A stretch of 64,000 nt of DNA from an uncultured Clostridia bacterium (GTDB lineage Bacteria > Bacillota > Clostridia > Christensenellales > Borkfalkiaceae). The position numbers were made by a program, and so were the translations under genes. The stretch lies in the NCBI GenBank assembly GCA_934254825.1, contig CAKQMB010000001.1, positions 1-64,000 of the forward strand, in the 5' to 3' direction. Positions 41,743 to 51,700 of the stretch are shown piece by piece. The notes under the pieces were generated by a model, which was given only the letters and a program-made list of their open reading frames with translations, was not told where the DNA came from and did no database searches. Position 1 is the stretch's first letter. Each line of letters begins with the position of its first letter.

Positions 41743-41826
41743 TATTAGGAGAAAGCTTTTTGTTGAATTTCCGAACATAACACAAGCTTTGCTCGGCTCT
41801 TTCGGAAATAATTAAATATTGCGCAT

Positions 41827-41862
41827 AACAAAAGCCCTCTCGGAAACGAGAGAGCTTTTGTT
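41827..41862 (-). terminator. Strong terminator of the giant surface-protein gene
   Basis: AACAAAAGC and GCTTTTGTT plus CTCTCG/CGAGAG make a 15-pair stem with one mismatch and a GAAA-type loop. On the minus strand TTTTGTT closes the 3' side. It lies 86 bases after the stop of the 2137-aa gene and works in principle in both directions. Confidence 0.8.
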
Positions 41863-41947
41863 GTGTTAAAAATCAAAACCGTTCGGTTTTATTAAATTGT
41901 TACCAAACCTTATCGGTTTTTAATTTTATTTTTTTGCTTACGGTTTC

Positions 41948-44900
41948 TTACAGCGAGAATCCTTCGCATTTTAATTTTGCTCCGACAAAATAATACATTT
42001 TTTCACTGCTAACTGTTTTATAACCGTTCCAACTAACGACCGTAAACGTATCACCACTGAGAGTTGCGGTCATAACTTTTCCTACCCATCCGGGCTTATT
42101 TTCGCCGTCTTCAACAACAGTTATAGTCAACGTTGTTCCGTCAAATTCTGCGGTGAATTTAGCCGTGTACTTATTGTAAGAAGAGCCTTTTTGAATTGTT
42201 CCACTTAAAGAACTTGCATTATCAAAAATAATGAATAAGTCACTATTGCCTTCGTCATATTCGTCATAGTATTTACCGCCGAATGTAAGGTCTGCAAATA
42301 TACTCTTTCCGAGGAATTTCTTGTTCGCAACGTCAATGCCGTAAGTTGTAGAAGTCTCACCGTCGTAAATCGTGATGTTCGATCCGCTTACAACATAAGT
42401 CTTTCCGTCGCCCGCACCGCCGTAACCGTCAAGCGTTAACGTGCTGTTATCGGGTAAGGTGTAAGTACCTTCATAACCGTCGAGAACTTTGCTGTACGTT
42501 CCGTTTCCGAGATCGATAACGACTTCTTTCATCGAATTTGCAGTAACGAATTTAATCGTCCTTTCGGCAATTATCGTGTAATCAGCCGCAACGCCGCCGA
42601 CCGTAAGACTGCCGAAGCCGTCAACCACGATTTCGCCGTAGTCACCCGTATAAGTTCCGCCGAGTCCATCGTTTTCAATAACGGCTTTTCCGACAACTTT
42701 AACAAAGATCGAACCGTTTTTGTAAAGTGTGATATTATTATCCTTGATATCTTTAACATTGATACTATCATCCCACGTTACATTTGCGATTATTTTGTCT
42801 TTATACAACAATGCGGTTTTAGTCGTATTATCCGTGTATGTAATAAGAAGATATACAATGTATTTACCGCCGATATCGCTACGACCCGAATAATCTATCG
42901 CGCTTACTCTGGACTTATCCGCTCCGATATAGACATCTGTTCCGACAGTAGAGGTGCTTGCATAGTAACCAAACCAAATCAAACCGAGTTCTTTGTTGAA
43001 GTAAGCATATCTGTCCAAAGCAATTGCTCCGTCCGTGACCCGAGCATCCGCATCGGACAACGTTCCATTTGCAATTCTCATTCCGGTATACGCTCCGATT
43101 TCGTTAATCGAGATAATCGTATTATTTAATGTCGCAGAGCCGGACTTAGTTCCGCCATATAACTCCCAACCGATATAAGTACCGTAAGATTCGGGCGCGG
43201 ATACCCACTTAGCGTAGTAGGTCGTGTCTCCTTCGAGGACAACAGACGTAGAAGCCGCGTCACCGAACGAACCGTCTGCTTTTTTAAGGAACCAGCCGGC
43301 GAATACTTTACCGTCAAACGTTACGTCTGCGCCGACAGCAGGGATATCGCTTACCTTGTCGTTTACATATTTACCGGAAACAACAACAGCCTCCGTACCC
43401 TGACCGTTATAATCGAACGTAAGCGTTACAGCCGCTTCCCATTTTGCATAGAATGCATTTTCAAGAGCAATCACAGTACTCGACGTTACCTTTGCGCCGA
43501 AGTCTCCGTTATCGTCTTTAAGGAACCAACCAACAAATCTCTTAACACCTTCTACCGTGTCGAGTTTATAATCTTTGTTATCGGTATTGGTACCTACGGT
43601 ATCGTTTTCGTAATACTCGCAGTTGTTCAAAGTTTTAACGACAACGTCTCCGTCGTAGTAAACGACGGTTGCCGCCGCATCCCACTTCGCATACAACGTC
43701 ATATCCGACGCAGAAGAAATCTGATTTGTAGTGACTTTATTTTTGAACGCCTCATCCTTATACCAACCGCGGAATTTATAACCGGCAGCTTCGGGATCGG
43801 GTCTTACGTCGAACTTGGTGTTTTTAAGCGCACTGTCCGGAAGATTATTTTCGGGTTCGCCGTGACCGTTATAAACATAAGTTATGCTTATCGGAAGCGT
43901 GGCTTTCTCGTAAGTCTTACCTGCAAAATCAACCGTGATTTCATAGAACGCATCCGCAAACGTTACTTCGAATACGTTTTCCGTACCCGATTTAAGCGCG
44001 TATTTACCGCTCTTATCTCCGAGAGTTGCGATTCCGCCGCCGTTAAGGAACAAATCGTCTTCGCCTTCGCAAGTATATACTCCGAGGTAATTATCCGCAG
44101 CAACAAGAGAAGATCCGTTATATGCAAACTTAACAACGACATCGTCGCCCTTTTTGACAAGAAGAGTTGTTTTACACTTCGAGCAGTCCGCAGCCGCAAC
44201 AGCGCTACCCGCATAATCGGTAAACGTTACGTTGAAGAACGCGTCAGCCGAATTGAGAAGATAATTATGTTTAACTCCGTTCTTATCCGTATATTCCAAC
44301 GCTCTCGTCGCGTAGTTGCTACCCCAGGAGCTAATCTTCAAATTATTTCTCAAATCGCTTGTCGAAGTCTCTCCCGAATAAATATCCTCGGGAATAAGAA
44401 TGTACATATACGACGTCGCGAAATTCTTTGCCGAGTTCGCTCTGAATATTATTCCCGTTTCGGGATCTCTTACCGCATAGTAGGTATCATCGGAGCTTGT
44501 TTTTATGTTCAGAATTCCCTTAGCCTCGTCAACCATAACGAATTCGATACTTGCTCCGCTCGAGAAGCCGTGACTGCTACCGGAAGCTTTCGCCTTACCC
44601 AACGAATCAACAACAAGTTTGTTTGTTCCGTTGTATATACTGGATACGGTAGTTCCGTAGTAAGTATATACGCCAATGTAACTACCCATAAATACAGACG
44701 GTTCGACCCATTTTGCATAGACCGTAACGTCCGCTTCGGGAACTAACGTACTAACCTTGCTTGCTTCCGCAAAGTCTGCGCTCGTATACCAACCGATAAA
44801 CACATATCCGTCGGCAGAGGGTTCAGGAAGAGTTATAGGAATATGCTTATTGACATTATCCGTTTTATTTTCTCCGCCGTGTCCGTTGTAATTATATGTT

Positions 44901-47900
44901 ACGTTTACCATCGGCTTTGCAACAGTGCATGTTTTAGCCTCGGTGTTCAGCGTAAATTCCTTATAAACTTTAACTCCGTCTTCAACAAGCGTTACTCCGA
45001 TAACGTTGTTATCGCCGTCTACAACGCTGTAAGCACCGCTGACTTCTCCTATGGTAATCAATCCGCCTGCGCCTACCGTAACATTTGTTCCGTCGGTCAA
45101 TCCGTATGTTCCTGCAATTGCAACATTAAACGGAGCAAAGTTGAATACGGGGATGCCGTTTATTACAAGATCCTTAAAGTAAGCGCTGTCTTCAAATTTA
45201 TCAACGCTGTAATCTTTTTTGAATTTTATAATCACATACTCATTTCCGTTGAGATAAGTAAGTTTATACGATATCGAGGTCGCAGTCGTTTCTGCATCTT
45301 TGGACGTGTAAAGATCTATATCTCTGTTGTTGACCGAATCATGATATCCTATATTCAGTTTATCGGAAGCCTCGGCAGATTTCCAATGTTTGAACGATAC
45401 TTCGGCAATGCCTTCCGTGACATAAATTTTTAACATAGCCTCGGAAGTTTGTACGCCCTGGTTATTACTCTTCCAGTAGCCGTTTTCAACATCATACACA
45501 AACGTATAGTCTCCGAATTCGAATCTCACATTACCCGCAAACGACCATTTAGCATAAACGTCTATATCGTCACTCGCAAGTTTATCGTCGGCAAGTTCGA
45601 TCGTGTAATTGTCGGCAAGGAACCAACCGTCGAACTTATATCCGTCAACCATATTGTCGTAAGCATAATTTGCTTCGAGATGTTCTTTTATAGACAAACC
45701 TCTCGCCACGGTAGTGTCTTCAACTCCGAAATTCATTCCGAGATGAAGCGTTACTTTTGCGTCCGCGTAATATACAACTTTAATCGTAATCTCGGTAGTT
45801 CCATCCGGAATCTCCTCTTCATTGAACTCAATGTACTTGCCGTCTTTCTCGGAATATAATTGATATTTTTCAAATATTTTCGTTCCATGGGACGGATCAT
45901 AAGAATCATTAAGCACATCGAGAAGATTATCGCTTTCGCCCGCATAAATCGTAGTATTACCTTTTTCCTCGTTGATAATGTTAATGGTAACTTTATTTAC
46001 AAAATTTGCGGTAAGCGTAACGTCGTCGGTAAACACATATGTATCACCTGTAAGATCTTCACCGTCAAGTTTCCAACCTCTGAACAATTTAGCGGCGGTA
46101 TCGTCGAGTTTTATTGCCGAAAGGTCGAAGTCGGTATTTTTATTAACCGAAATAGGATCTTTTGTTCCGTTGCCGCCAAGATCGAACGAAACGGTAACGG
46201 TGGGTTTATCGATCGTATAAGCCGAACCGTTAAGCGTAGCTTCATAATACTCGGTGACTTTTCCGTCAACTATAATCTTAATTTCAACAACGTTGCCGTT
46301 TACGTTATACGTTCCGACTTTATCGCCGAGCGTTGCGTTTCCGAGACCGTCGAGAACAAGAGTGTCGTCGCCGTTTGTATAAGAACCGAATACGCTGTCG
46401 AGAGCTTCCAAAGCACCATCCTTAACTCCGTAAGCCGCAACAACTTTGTCGCCTTTCTTAACAACAAACGTGAAGCCGTCGACATATTTTTTAGGATCGA
46501 GGGCGCTTGCTTCAACGGTATTACCCTGAACGTCCGTAAAGGTTACGCCGAAGAACACTTCTCCGTTATTAACGAATACGGAATAAACGCTTTCACCGAG
46601 CGTTACGCTTCCCGCTTTGATTGCGGATTGTCCGCCAAGCTGACTCGAAGAAGCGTTACCCGCTTCAACAACGGTAGCCGAAGGAACAAGAACGATAAAT
46701 CCGTTGCCGATTGTTTCGGTATTAGCCGCGCCGACCATTATCGTGCCGGTGGCTTTATCGAAATATCCGTAGAACGTAGCGACTTTATCTTCTCTTGTTT
46801 CGCCGGTAGATCCCCAAACGCTTTCATCGTCGTCGCTCGAAGACGAAATATAAATGTAGTTTACGGTAAGAGTAATTTTTCCCGCCGCGAAGTCTACCCA
46901 TTTGAAAGTAACCACCGAATCGGAATAGCTCGAACCAACATAAATACCCGCATCATCCGATACACCCTTAACGCTGAACGTGAAAACGTTCTTGTAAAGA
47001 GTCATGTAATCGTTACCGGCAAGGAACTGTACGCCCGCGTAATTAACCGCGAGACCGCACATCGAGCATTTTCCGTCTACGAAATTATGATCGACGATAG
47101 CGATAGTTTTGCTTTCTTTGCTTATTTCTTCTCCGCAGACAGAACATTTAACGACTTCGTCATAAGAACCCGCTTTGTAGCAAGTCGCCGCATGTTCGTT
47201 TTCGCGAACGGCAGCCGCGGGAGTGTGTCCGAGAGCATCCGTCGTCTTGGTTACTCTGCTTATCTCTTCTCCGCAGACAGAACATTTGACTACTTCGTCG
47301 TAGCTTCCCGCTTCCGTGCAGGTTGCCGCATGTTCGTTTTCGCGAACGGCATCCGCTTCCGTATGCGGAAGTTTTGCTATCGATTTCGTCGTTCTGCTCA
47401 TTTCGGTTCCGCAGACCGAACATTTAACAACCTCTTCGTAAGATCCTTCCGCCTTACAGGTTGCCGCATGCTCGTTTTCACGGGTAGCCGCGCCGGCAGT
47501 GTGAGGAAGTGTTTTGCCGGTAACGTGTTCTTTGCTCATCAACGCGTTACATACCGAGCAGTATACAACGCTGTCGTAAGAACCGGGAACGGTACAAGTA
47601 GCGTTTACGACGTTTTCCTGAACCGCTGCCGCAGCTTTATGTCCGAGAGCCGCGATTGTTTTCGAGTCTCTCTTGATTTCTTCTCCGCAGACCGAGCATT
47701 TAATTACCGCGTCATAACTTCCGGCAGTCGTACAAGTTGCGGGGATCACGTTCTCCTGAACGGGATCGGCAGGAGTGTGCGCAACTTTCGCAATTTCAAC
47801 GCTTGTAAGTTCCGCGCCGTCCTCTCCGAAATACTTGTTGCACTTTTTGCACTGCTTGTAAGCAACGTTGCCTGCTTCCTTGCAGGTTGCCGCTTTTGCG

Positions 47901-48361
47901 GGAACAAGGTCGCCGAGATCGTGCTTAGCGGGAACCGTTACGGTAACCTTTCCGTAGTTCTTGGACGAATACTCCGCGTCTCCTCCTACGCACGGATCGG
48001 CAACGTCTGCCGTCAATGTCCAAACAGCCGTATCGCCGAGTGCGGGTACGTCTTCTTCTTTGTCTTCGCCGCAAGCGCATTTCATTTTCGCTTTACCTGC
48101 CGTTTCGAGTCCGGGTGCCGTTACCCAGGAATCGAAAGCAAATGTATGCGTATGCGTCGACTCGGAATCTTTTGCAGACTCGGAATCTTTAACCGAATCC
48201 GACTCGGAACCGGACTCTTTTACGGAATCCGACTCGGAAGCGGATTCGCTGACGGAAACCGAATCGCTTGCGCTGACGGACTCTTTATTGCCGCCGCACG
48301 CGCAGAAAATACCGAGCGCGAAGATCAAAACCGATAATAAAACTATTATCTTTGTCTTCAT
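41948..48361 (-). CDS. Giant surface lipoprotein: Cys/His repeats, InlB-type repeats, LDGxG modules
   Basis: 2137 aa. Signal peptide with lipobox GIFCAC (about residues 17-22), then a Ser/Glu/Asp tether (to about 72). Residues about 140-435 hold five tandem units of about 47 aa with His, ATC, GSYDxVVxC and SVCG, each able to bind a metal through Cys and His. At least five InlB/Listeria-Bacteroides repeats follow (GYKFDGWFLAD ... VYAKW, GYVFIGWYTSADF ... VYAKW, GYKFRGWYKDEAF ... LYAKW, and others), alternating with modules containing TLVLDGLGNATLGDKVGTY-like sequence. CAGGAGG precedes ATG 48361. It has its own promoter and terminator. It is probably an adhesin-like or glycan-binding surface protein; no enzyme motif is seen. 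Confidence 0.75.
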   Translation of the reverse strand: MKTKIIVLLSVLIFALGIFCACGGNKESVSASDSVSVSESASESDSVKESGSESDSVKDSESAKDSESTHTHTFAFDSWVTAPGLETAGKAKMKCACGEDKEEDVPALGDTAVWTLTADVADPCVGGDAEYSSKNYGKVTVTVPAKHDLGDLVPAKAATCKEAGNVAYKQCKKCNKYFGEDGAELTSVEIAKVAHTPADPVQENVIPATCTTAGSYDAVIKCSVCGEEIKRDSKTIAALGHKAAAAVQENVVNATCTVPGSYDSVVYCSVCNALMSKEHVTGKTLPHTAGAATRENEHAATCKAEGSYEEVVKCSVCGTEMSRTTKSIAKLPHTEADAVRENEHAATCTEAGSYDEVVKCSVCGEEISRVTKTTDALGHTPAAAVRENEHAATCYKAGSYDEVVKCSVCGEEISKESKTIAIVDHNFVDGKCSMCGLAVNYAGVQFLAGNDYMTLYKNVFTFSVKGVSDDAGIYVGSSYSDSVVTFKWVDFAAGKITLTVNYIYISSSSDDDESVWGSTGETREDKVATFYGYFDKATGTIMVGAANTETIGNGFIVLVPSATVVEAGNASSSQLGGQSAIKAGSVTLGESVYSVFVNNGEVFFGVTFTDVQGNTVEASALDPKKYVDGFTFVVKKGDKVVAAYGVKDGALEALDSVFGSYTNGDDTLVLDGLGNATLGDKVGTYNVNGNVVEIKIIVDGKVTEYYEATLNGSAYTIDKPTVTVSFDLGGNGTKDPISVNKNTDFDLSAIKLDDTAAKLFRGWKLDGEDLTGDTYVFTDDVTLTANFVNKVTINIINEEKGNTTIYAGESDNLLDVLNDSYDPSHGTKIFEKYQLYSEKDGKYIEFNEEEIPDGTTEITIKVVYYADAKVTLHLGMNFGVEDTTVARGLSIKEHLEANYAYDNMVDGYKFDGWFLADNYTIELADDKLASDDIDVYAKWSFAGNVRFEFGDYTFVYDVENGYWKSNNQGVQTSEAMLKIYVTEGIAEVSFKHWKSAEASDKLNIGYHDSVNNRDIDLYTSKDAETTATSISYKLTYLNGNEYVIIKFKKDYSVDKFEDSAYFKDLVINGIPVFNFAPFNVAIAGTYGLTDGTNVTVGAGGLITIGEVSGAYSVVDGDNNVIGVTLVEDGVKVYKEFTLNTEAKTCTVAKPMVNVTYNYNGHGGENKTDNVNKHIPITLPEPSADGYVFIGWYTSADFAEASKVSTLVPEADVTVYAKWVEPSVFMGSYIGVYTYYGTTVSSIYNGTNKLVVDSLGKAKASGSSHGFSSGASIEFVMVDEAKGILNIKTSSDDTYYAVRDPETGIIFRANSAKNFATSYMYILIPEDIYSGETSTSDLRNNLKISSWGSNYATRALEYTDKNGVKHNYLLNSADAFFNVTFTDYAGSAVAAADCSKCKTTLLVKKGDDVVVKFAYNGSSLVAADNYLGVYTCEGEDDLFLNGGGIATLGDKSGKYALKSGTENVFEVTFADAFYEITVDFAGKTYEKATLPISITYVYNGHGEPENNLPDSALKNTKFDVRPDPEAAGYKFRGWYKDEAFKNKVTTNQISSASDMTLYAKWDAAATVVYYDGDVVVKTLNNCEYYENDTVGTNTDNKDYKLDTVEGVKRFVGWFLKDDNGDFGAKVTSSTVIALENAFYAKWEAAVTLTFDYNGQGTEAVVVSGKYVNDKVSDIPAVGADVTFDGKVFAGWFLKKADGSFGDAASTSVVLEGDTTYYAKWVSAPESYGTYIGWELYGGTKSGSATLNNTIISINEIGAYTGMRIANGTLSDADARVTDGAIALDRYAYFNKELGLIWFGYYASTSTVGTDVYIGADKSRVSAIDYSGRSDIGGKYIVYLLITYTDNTTKTALLYKDKIIANVTWDDSINVKDIKDNNITLYKNGSIFVKVVGKAVIENDGLGGTYTGDYGEIVVDGFGSLTVGGVAADYTIIAERTIKFVTANSMKEVVIDLGNGTYSKVLDGYEGTYTLPDNSTLTLDGYGGAGDGKTYVVSGSNITIYDGETSTTYGIDVANKKFLGKSIFADLTFGGKYYDEYDEGNSDLFIIFDNASSLSGTIQKGSSYNKYTAKFTAEFDGTTLTITVVEDGENKPGWVGKVMTATLSGDTFTVVSWNGYKTVSSEKMYYFVGAKLKCEGFSL
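47040..47930 (-). repeat. Tandem Cys/His repeat region within the giant lipoprotein gene
   Basis: At DNA level the units are about 141 bp. The three downstream ones are nearly identical, sharing TCTTCTCCGCAGAC and GCATGTTCGTTTTCGCGAAC blocks. Such identity can allow unit gain or loss by recombination. Confidence 0.75.
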
Positions 48362-48453
48362 ATTTTTGCCTCCTGAATAAATTTTTTGCTTGTTTTATAA
48401 ATATGATTTATAAACTTTTAAACGGTGATTTCTTAATTCGTCCGATTGTCTTT

Positions 48454-48481
48454 TTCGGGTATTTTAACGGCTCTGCCCGAA
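48454..48481. other. Hairpin in the leader of the giant lipoprotein gene
   Basis: TTCGGG (48454-48459) pairs with CCCGAA (48476-48481) in the roughly 155-base leader between promoter and start. The rest of the 400-base gap (48362-48761) holds the promoter and the terminator of the next gene upstream; I see no further gene. Confidence 0.4.
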
Positions 48482-48523
48482 GATAATCGTAACGAAAATA
48501 TAAAACCCCATTTTACAATGTAT

Positions 48524-48552
48524 ATTATAATCTTAAACTTCCCGTTTGTCTA
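48524..48552 (-). promoter_or_regulatory. Promoter of the giant lipoprotein gene
   Basis: TAGACA (48547-48552) and a perfect TATAAT (48524-48529) are 17 bases apart on the minus strand. The expected start near 48516 gives a leader of about 155 bases. Confidence 0.7.
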
Positions 48553-48709
48553 CTGATTTTTATCCTTTTTTTATAAAAAAATCAAATAATTCAGCAATAT
48601 TTTTAAGCTATTTTCCTATATAATTGCTTGCATAAGCTTTCCTTATATATTCACCTGCATTTTTATGCGTTTATAAATGTATTTTTGCATAATATTGCAT
48701 TTTAAAGCA

Positions 48710-48739
48710 AAAAGCCTTCTCCCGAAAGAAAAGGCTTTT
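48710..48739 (-). terminator. Terminator after the 1558-aa lipoprotein gene
   Basis: AAAAGCCTT (48710-48718) and AAGGCTTTT (48731-48739) form the stem; on the minus strand it is followed by a TTTTTGC stretch. It lies 23 bases beyond the stop codon. Confidence 0.75.
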
Positions 48740-48761
48740 ATGATATTCCGTTTACCGCTTT

Positions 48762-51700
48762 TTATCTTCTGAAATTCAGACCGACGCGGAACATGGTATT
48801 CGGTTCTTCGTAATCCTCGGGTCTTGTTATCGCGGAAACTCTGAGTTCGGATAACGTCCAGGGATCTTTGAATGTTAAAGTTATAACATATCCTTTGACG
48901 GAAACAGTGATTTTTCCGTCCGAAACGGCATAAGTTCCCGTTCCCGCATAATCCGGAGCGGAAACACTATCCGAAGAAGAATAATCAAGCGTTACCTTGC
49001 CGCCGGACGCGAAACTCATCGTCACGGTAGCGGTGGTTTCGTAATCGCCTACGTCGCCCGTGTAGGCTTTGCCGTCGAGATCTTTCTCGGCAACTTCGCC
49101 GTAATTCAAGAATTTACCGAGCCTGTCTCCGCCGGTTCCGACAATAACTTTATACATTGCGCCGGACGCGGTCGTGAAAACAAGTCTCTTACCGTTTTCG
49201 ACTTCGTTGTAAACGTAATACGTTCCGCGAACGCCGTTTAAAACGCCCGAACCGTAACCGTCGAGAACAAGAGTCTCGTCCTGTCCGCTGAGGTCTTCGT
49301 AATTGCCTTCGAGCAGATCGGAAATTTCAAGACCGTTCTTTTCGTCTCCGAGTGCGGAAATTCTGAGAACATAATCTTTTCCGTCATAGCTAAACGCAAC
49401 GACCGAACCTACGGTTATAGCCGTAACGTCAGCTCCGTCAACCGTTTTAAGCGTTATTTTATCGCCTAAAACACTGAGCGCGGAAGAAATATAGAAAACG
49501 TTGCCTTTGGACGTTGCGAACGAACGGATAATGAATTTGCCGTTGCCCGCGTAAAGAACCGTTCCGACGTTGTAATGTTCGGTCAGAAGAGTTCCGTCGG
49601 GAGCGGTGATTTCAAGCGTTAAAATTCCGTCGGAATTTATTTCGCCTTTAAGCGTTACGCTTCCCTTATACGCCGCGGTAAGCTTTGCGTAAAGTTTATC
49701 GCCCGCCACGGTCGCAAAACCCGTATAGGACGTGCCGTTCCATACAAATTCAGTTTCGCCGTAAGCGTTTAAGTTAAACGACGTAAGCCCGCTTATCGAG
49801 TCGCCGTAATTTCTCGCAAACCCTTCGCCCGAAGGTAACGTCGGTTCGAGAATCTGTACGGCAAAACGCTTGGTCAAAGCCGTGCTTGCTCCGTCGAGTT
49901 TAAGATTTACTTCAACGAGGTAAAACCCTGCACCGGCCATTGAGATTTTCGACACGTCGACGATAGCGACAGAGCTTCCGTTTACGGTGATCTTTTTCTT
50001 TTTATCGGCTAACGAATATTCGCCGTCCGCCGTAACGATTTTAACGGCATTGATTACATCGTCTTTTTTATCACCTTTATGGAATACGGTTTTGGAAATC
50101 GTGACCGCCGCGCCGCTCGTGATATGAACGTTGGTAAGCACGTCGCCTTTTTCGAATTCCTTTCCGCAGGACTGAGCGTAAAGAACGTTTCCGAACGCGT
50201 CGGTGGCAAACACTCCGCGTTTTTGGGAAAGTTTATTCGACGGATCGTCGTAAACAACGGTTATAAGACTGTTATCTGCGGTATAAGTAAATCCGTACTG
50301 CCCGATACTGTCTTTTGTAGTGTCTATTATTCCGTTTCCGTAACCGTCGAGGAAAACAAATCTTCCCTCGCCGTTTTTATAAAGTCCGAAATATTCGTCC
50401 TGTTCGCCGATCGTAAACGTGTTGTTTTCGACGTCGAGAACAAATTTATACGAGAACGGCGTTACCGTAACGCTTTCCGTGTCTCCGTCCTTTTCCGCGG
50501 TAAACAAATCGGTTGTATACGAAACCTTTTTCGTACCGTATCTCTTATCGGTGGTAACCACCTCGTAGCCGTAAAGGATATAATAGCCTTCGTCGGTCGA
50601 ATAATAATTATATTTCGGGTGGAATTCGGACGTATTCATCGAAAGCTTTATAACTCCGCCGACGGTCAAGGTCGGTTGATGTTCGCTTCCGAGAGAAAGC
50701 ATCGCGTCTTTTCCGCCGAACACGCCCGTAAACGATTTATTCGCAAACGGAGCCGTCGTATCGGTTTTGTTGATTTTGCCCGTTCCTCTTTCGCTTATCG
50801 TGAAGACGTATCTCGAACCGTTAAGCTCGAAATCGCCTGCCGCGCCTATCGTTTTGGACGAGAAATCGGCGGGAAGATCGACAAAATCGTAATTTACGGA
50901 ATAAACGGTATCCGCACTCGTTTTATATTCGAGTTTTACCTGTATCGCGAACCATTTAAGCTCGTTGGTTTCCGAATTTCTTACTTTGTAAAGGAAAATC
51001 GAATAACCCGAATACGTCAGAGAGTAAACGCTTTTACCCTCCTGAGAATAATGAACGGATACGGAATCCGCGATAGCCCATGTTCCTCTCTTGAAATAAA
51101 CGAGAGGTCTGTTTGCATCGTTGTAAGGAAGTTTCAGTTCGTTAAGCGGAATTATTACGCAAACGCCGTTTTCGAAATGCGCTTCGTGGGCGTTTTTGCC
51201 GAGCATAAAATCAAAACCGTAATCGGTAAGTGTTACGTTTTCGGCTTTCAGCCCGTGAACGAATATCGACATATCTCTGCCGATTTCCATATCGCCGATT
51301 TCGACCGAAGGCTTTTCGTCTTCGGCAATATCGCCGTCTTCGCCTTCGACGGAGTCCTTGGCGATGGTTTTATCCGCCGTCTGATAGTCTCCCACATATT
51401 CCGAAGGTATTACAAATACGGTCGCGCTGCGTACAACGCCTTTATAATTTACGGTAAGAACATATTCACCCGCAACAAACGGATTTATTCTTCCGCTTAT
51501 CATATCGGTCGTTACGTTTACGGCTTTGCCATCCTCGTAAACCCTGAAAAGGTCGGGAGCGTAAAGCGTTTCGCCCGTGAACACGGCTTTATCTTCCGCG
51601 TAAATTTTAACGCCGTTTTTAACGACCACCGTATATTCGACCGTTACGGGATCGTAATCCAGTCCGTAAACGTAAAGGTTTATCGCGACTTTATGACTGC

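Larger units (their letters stand above)
40974..41826. other. Non-coding, AT-rich region with dispersed repeats
   Basis: No convincing gene is present on either strand; short open frames are made of repeat sequence and lack ribosome binding sites. It holds a palindromic element (41188-41207), a GAGAAGCTGACGGCGGAGCC-type element near 41325-41355 that is an inverted relative of the repeats further on, and the tandem array at 41415-41742. The words TTTTTCAAAAAA and GGCTTCGCCG recur throughout. Confidence 0.7.
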
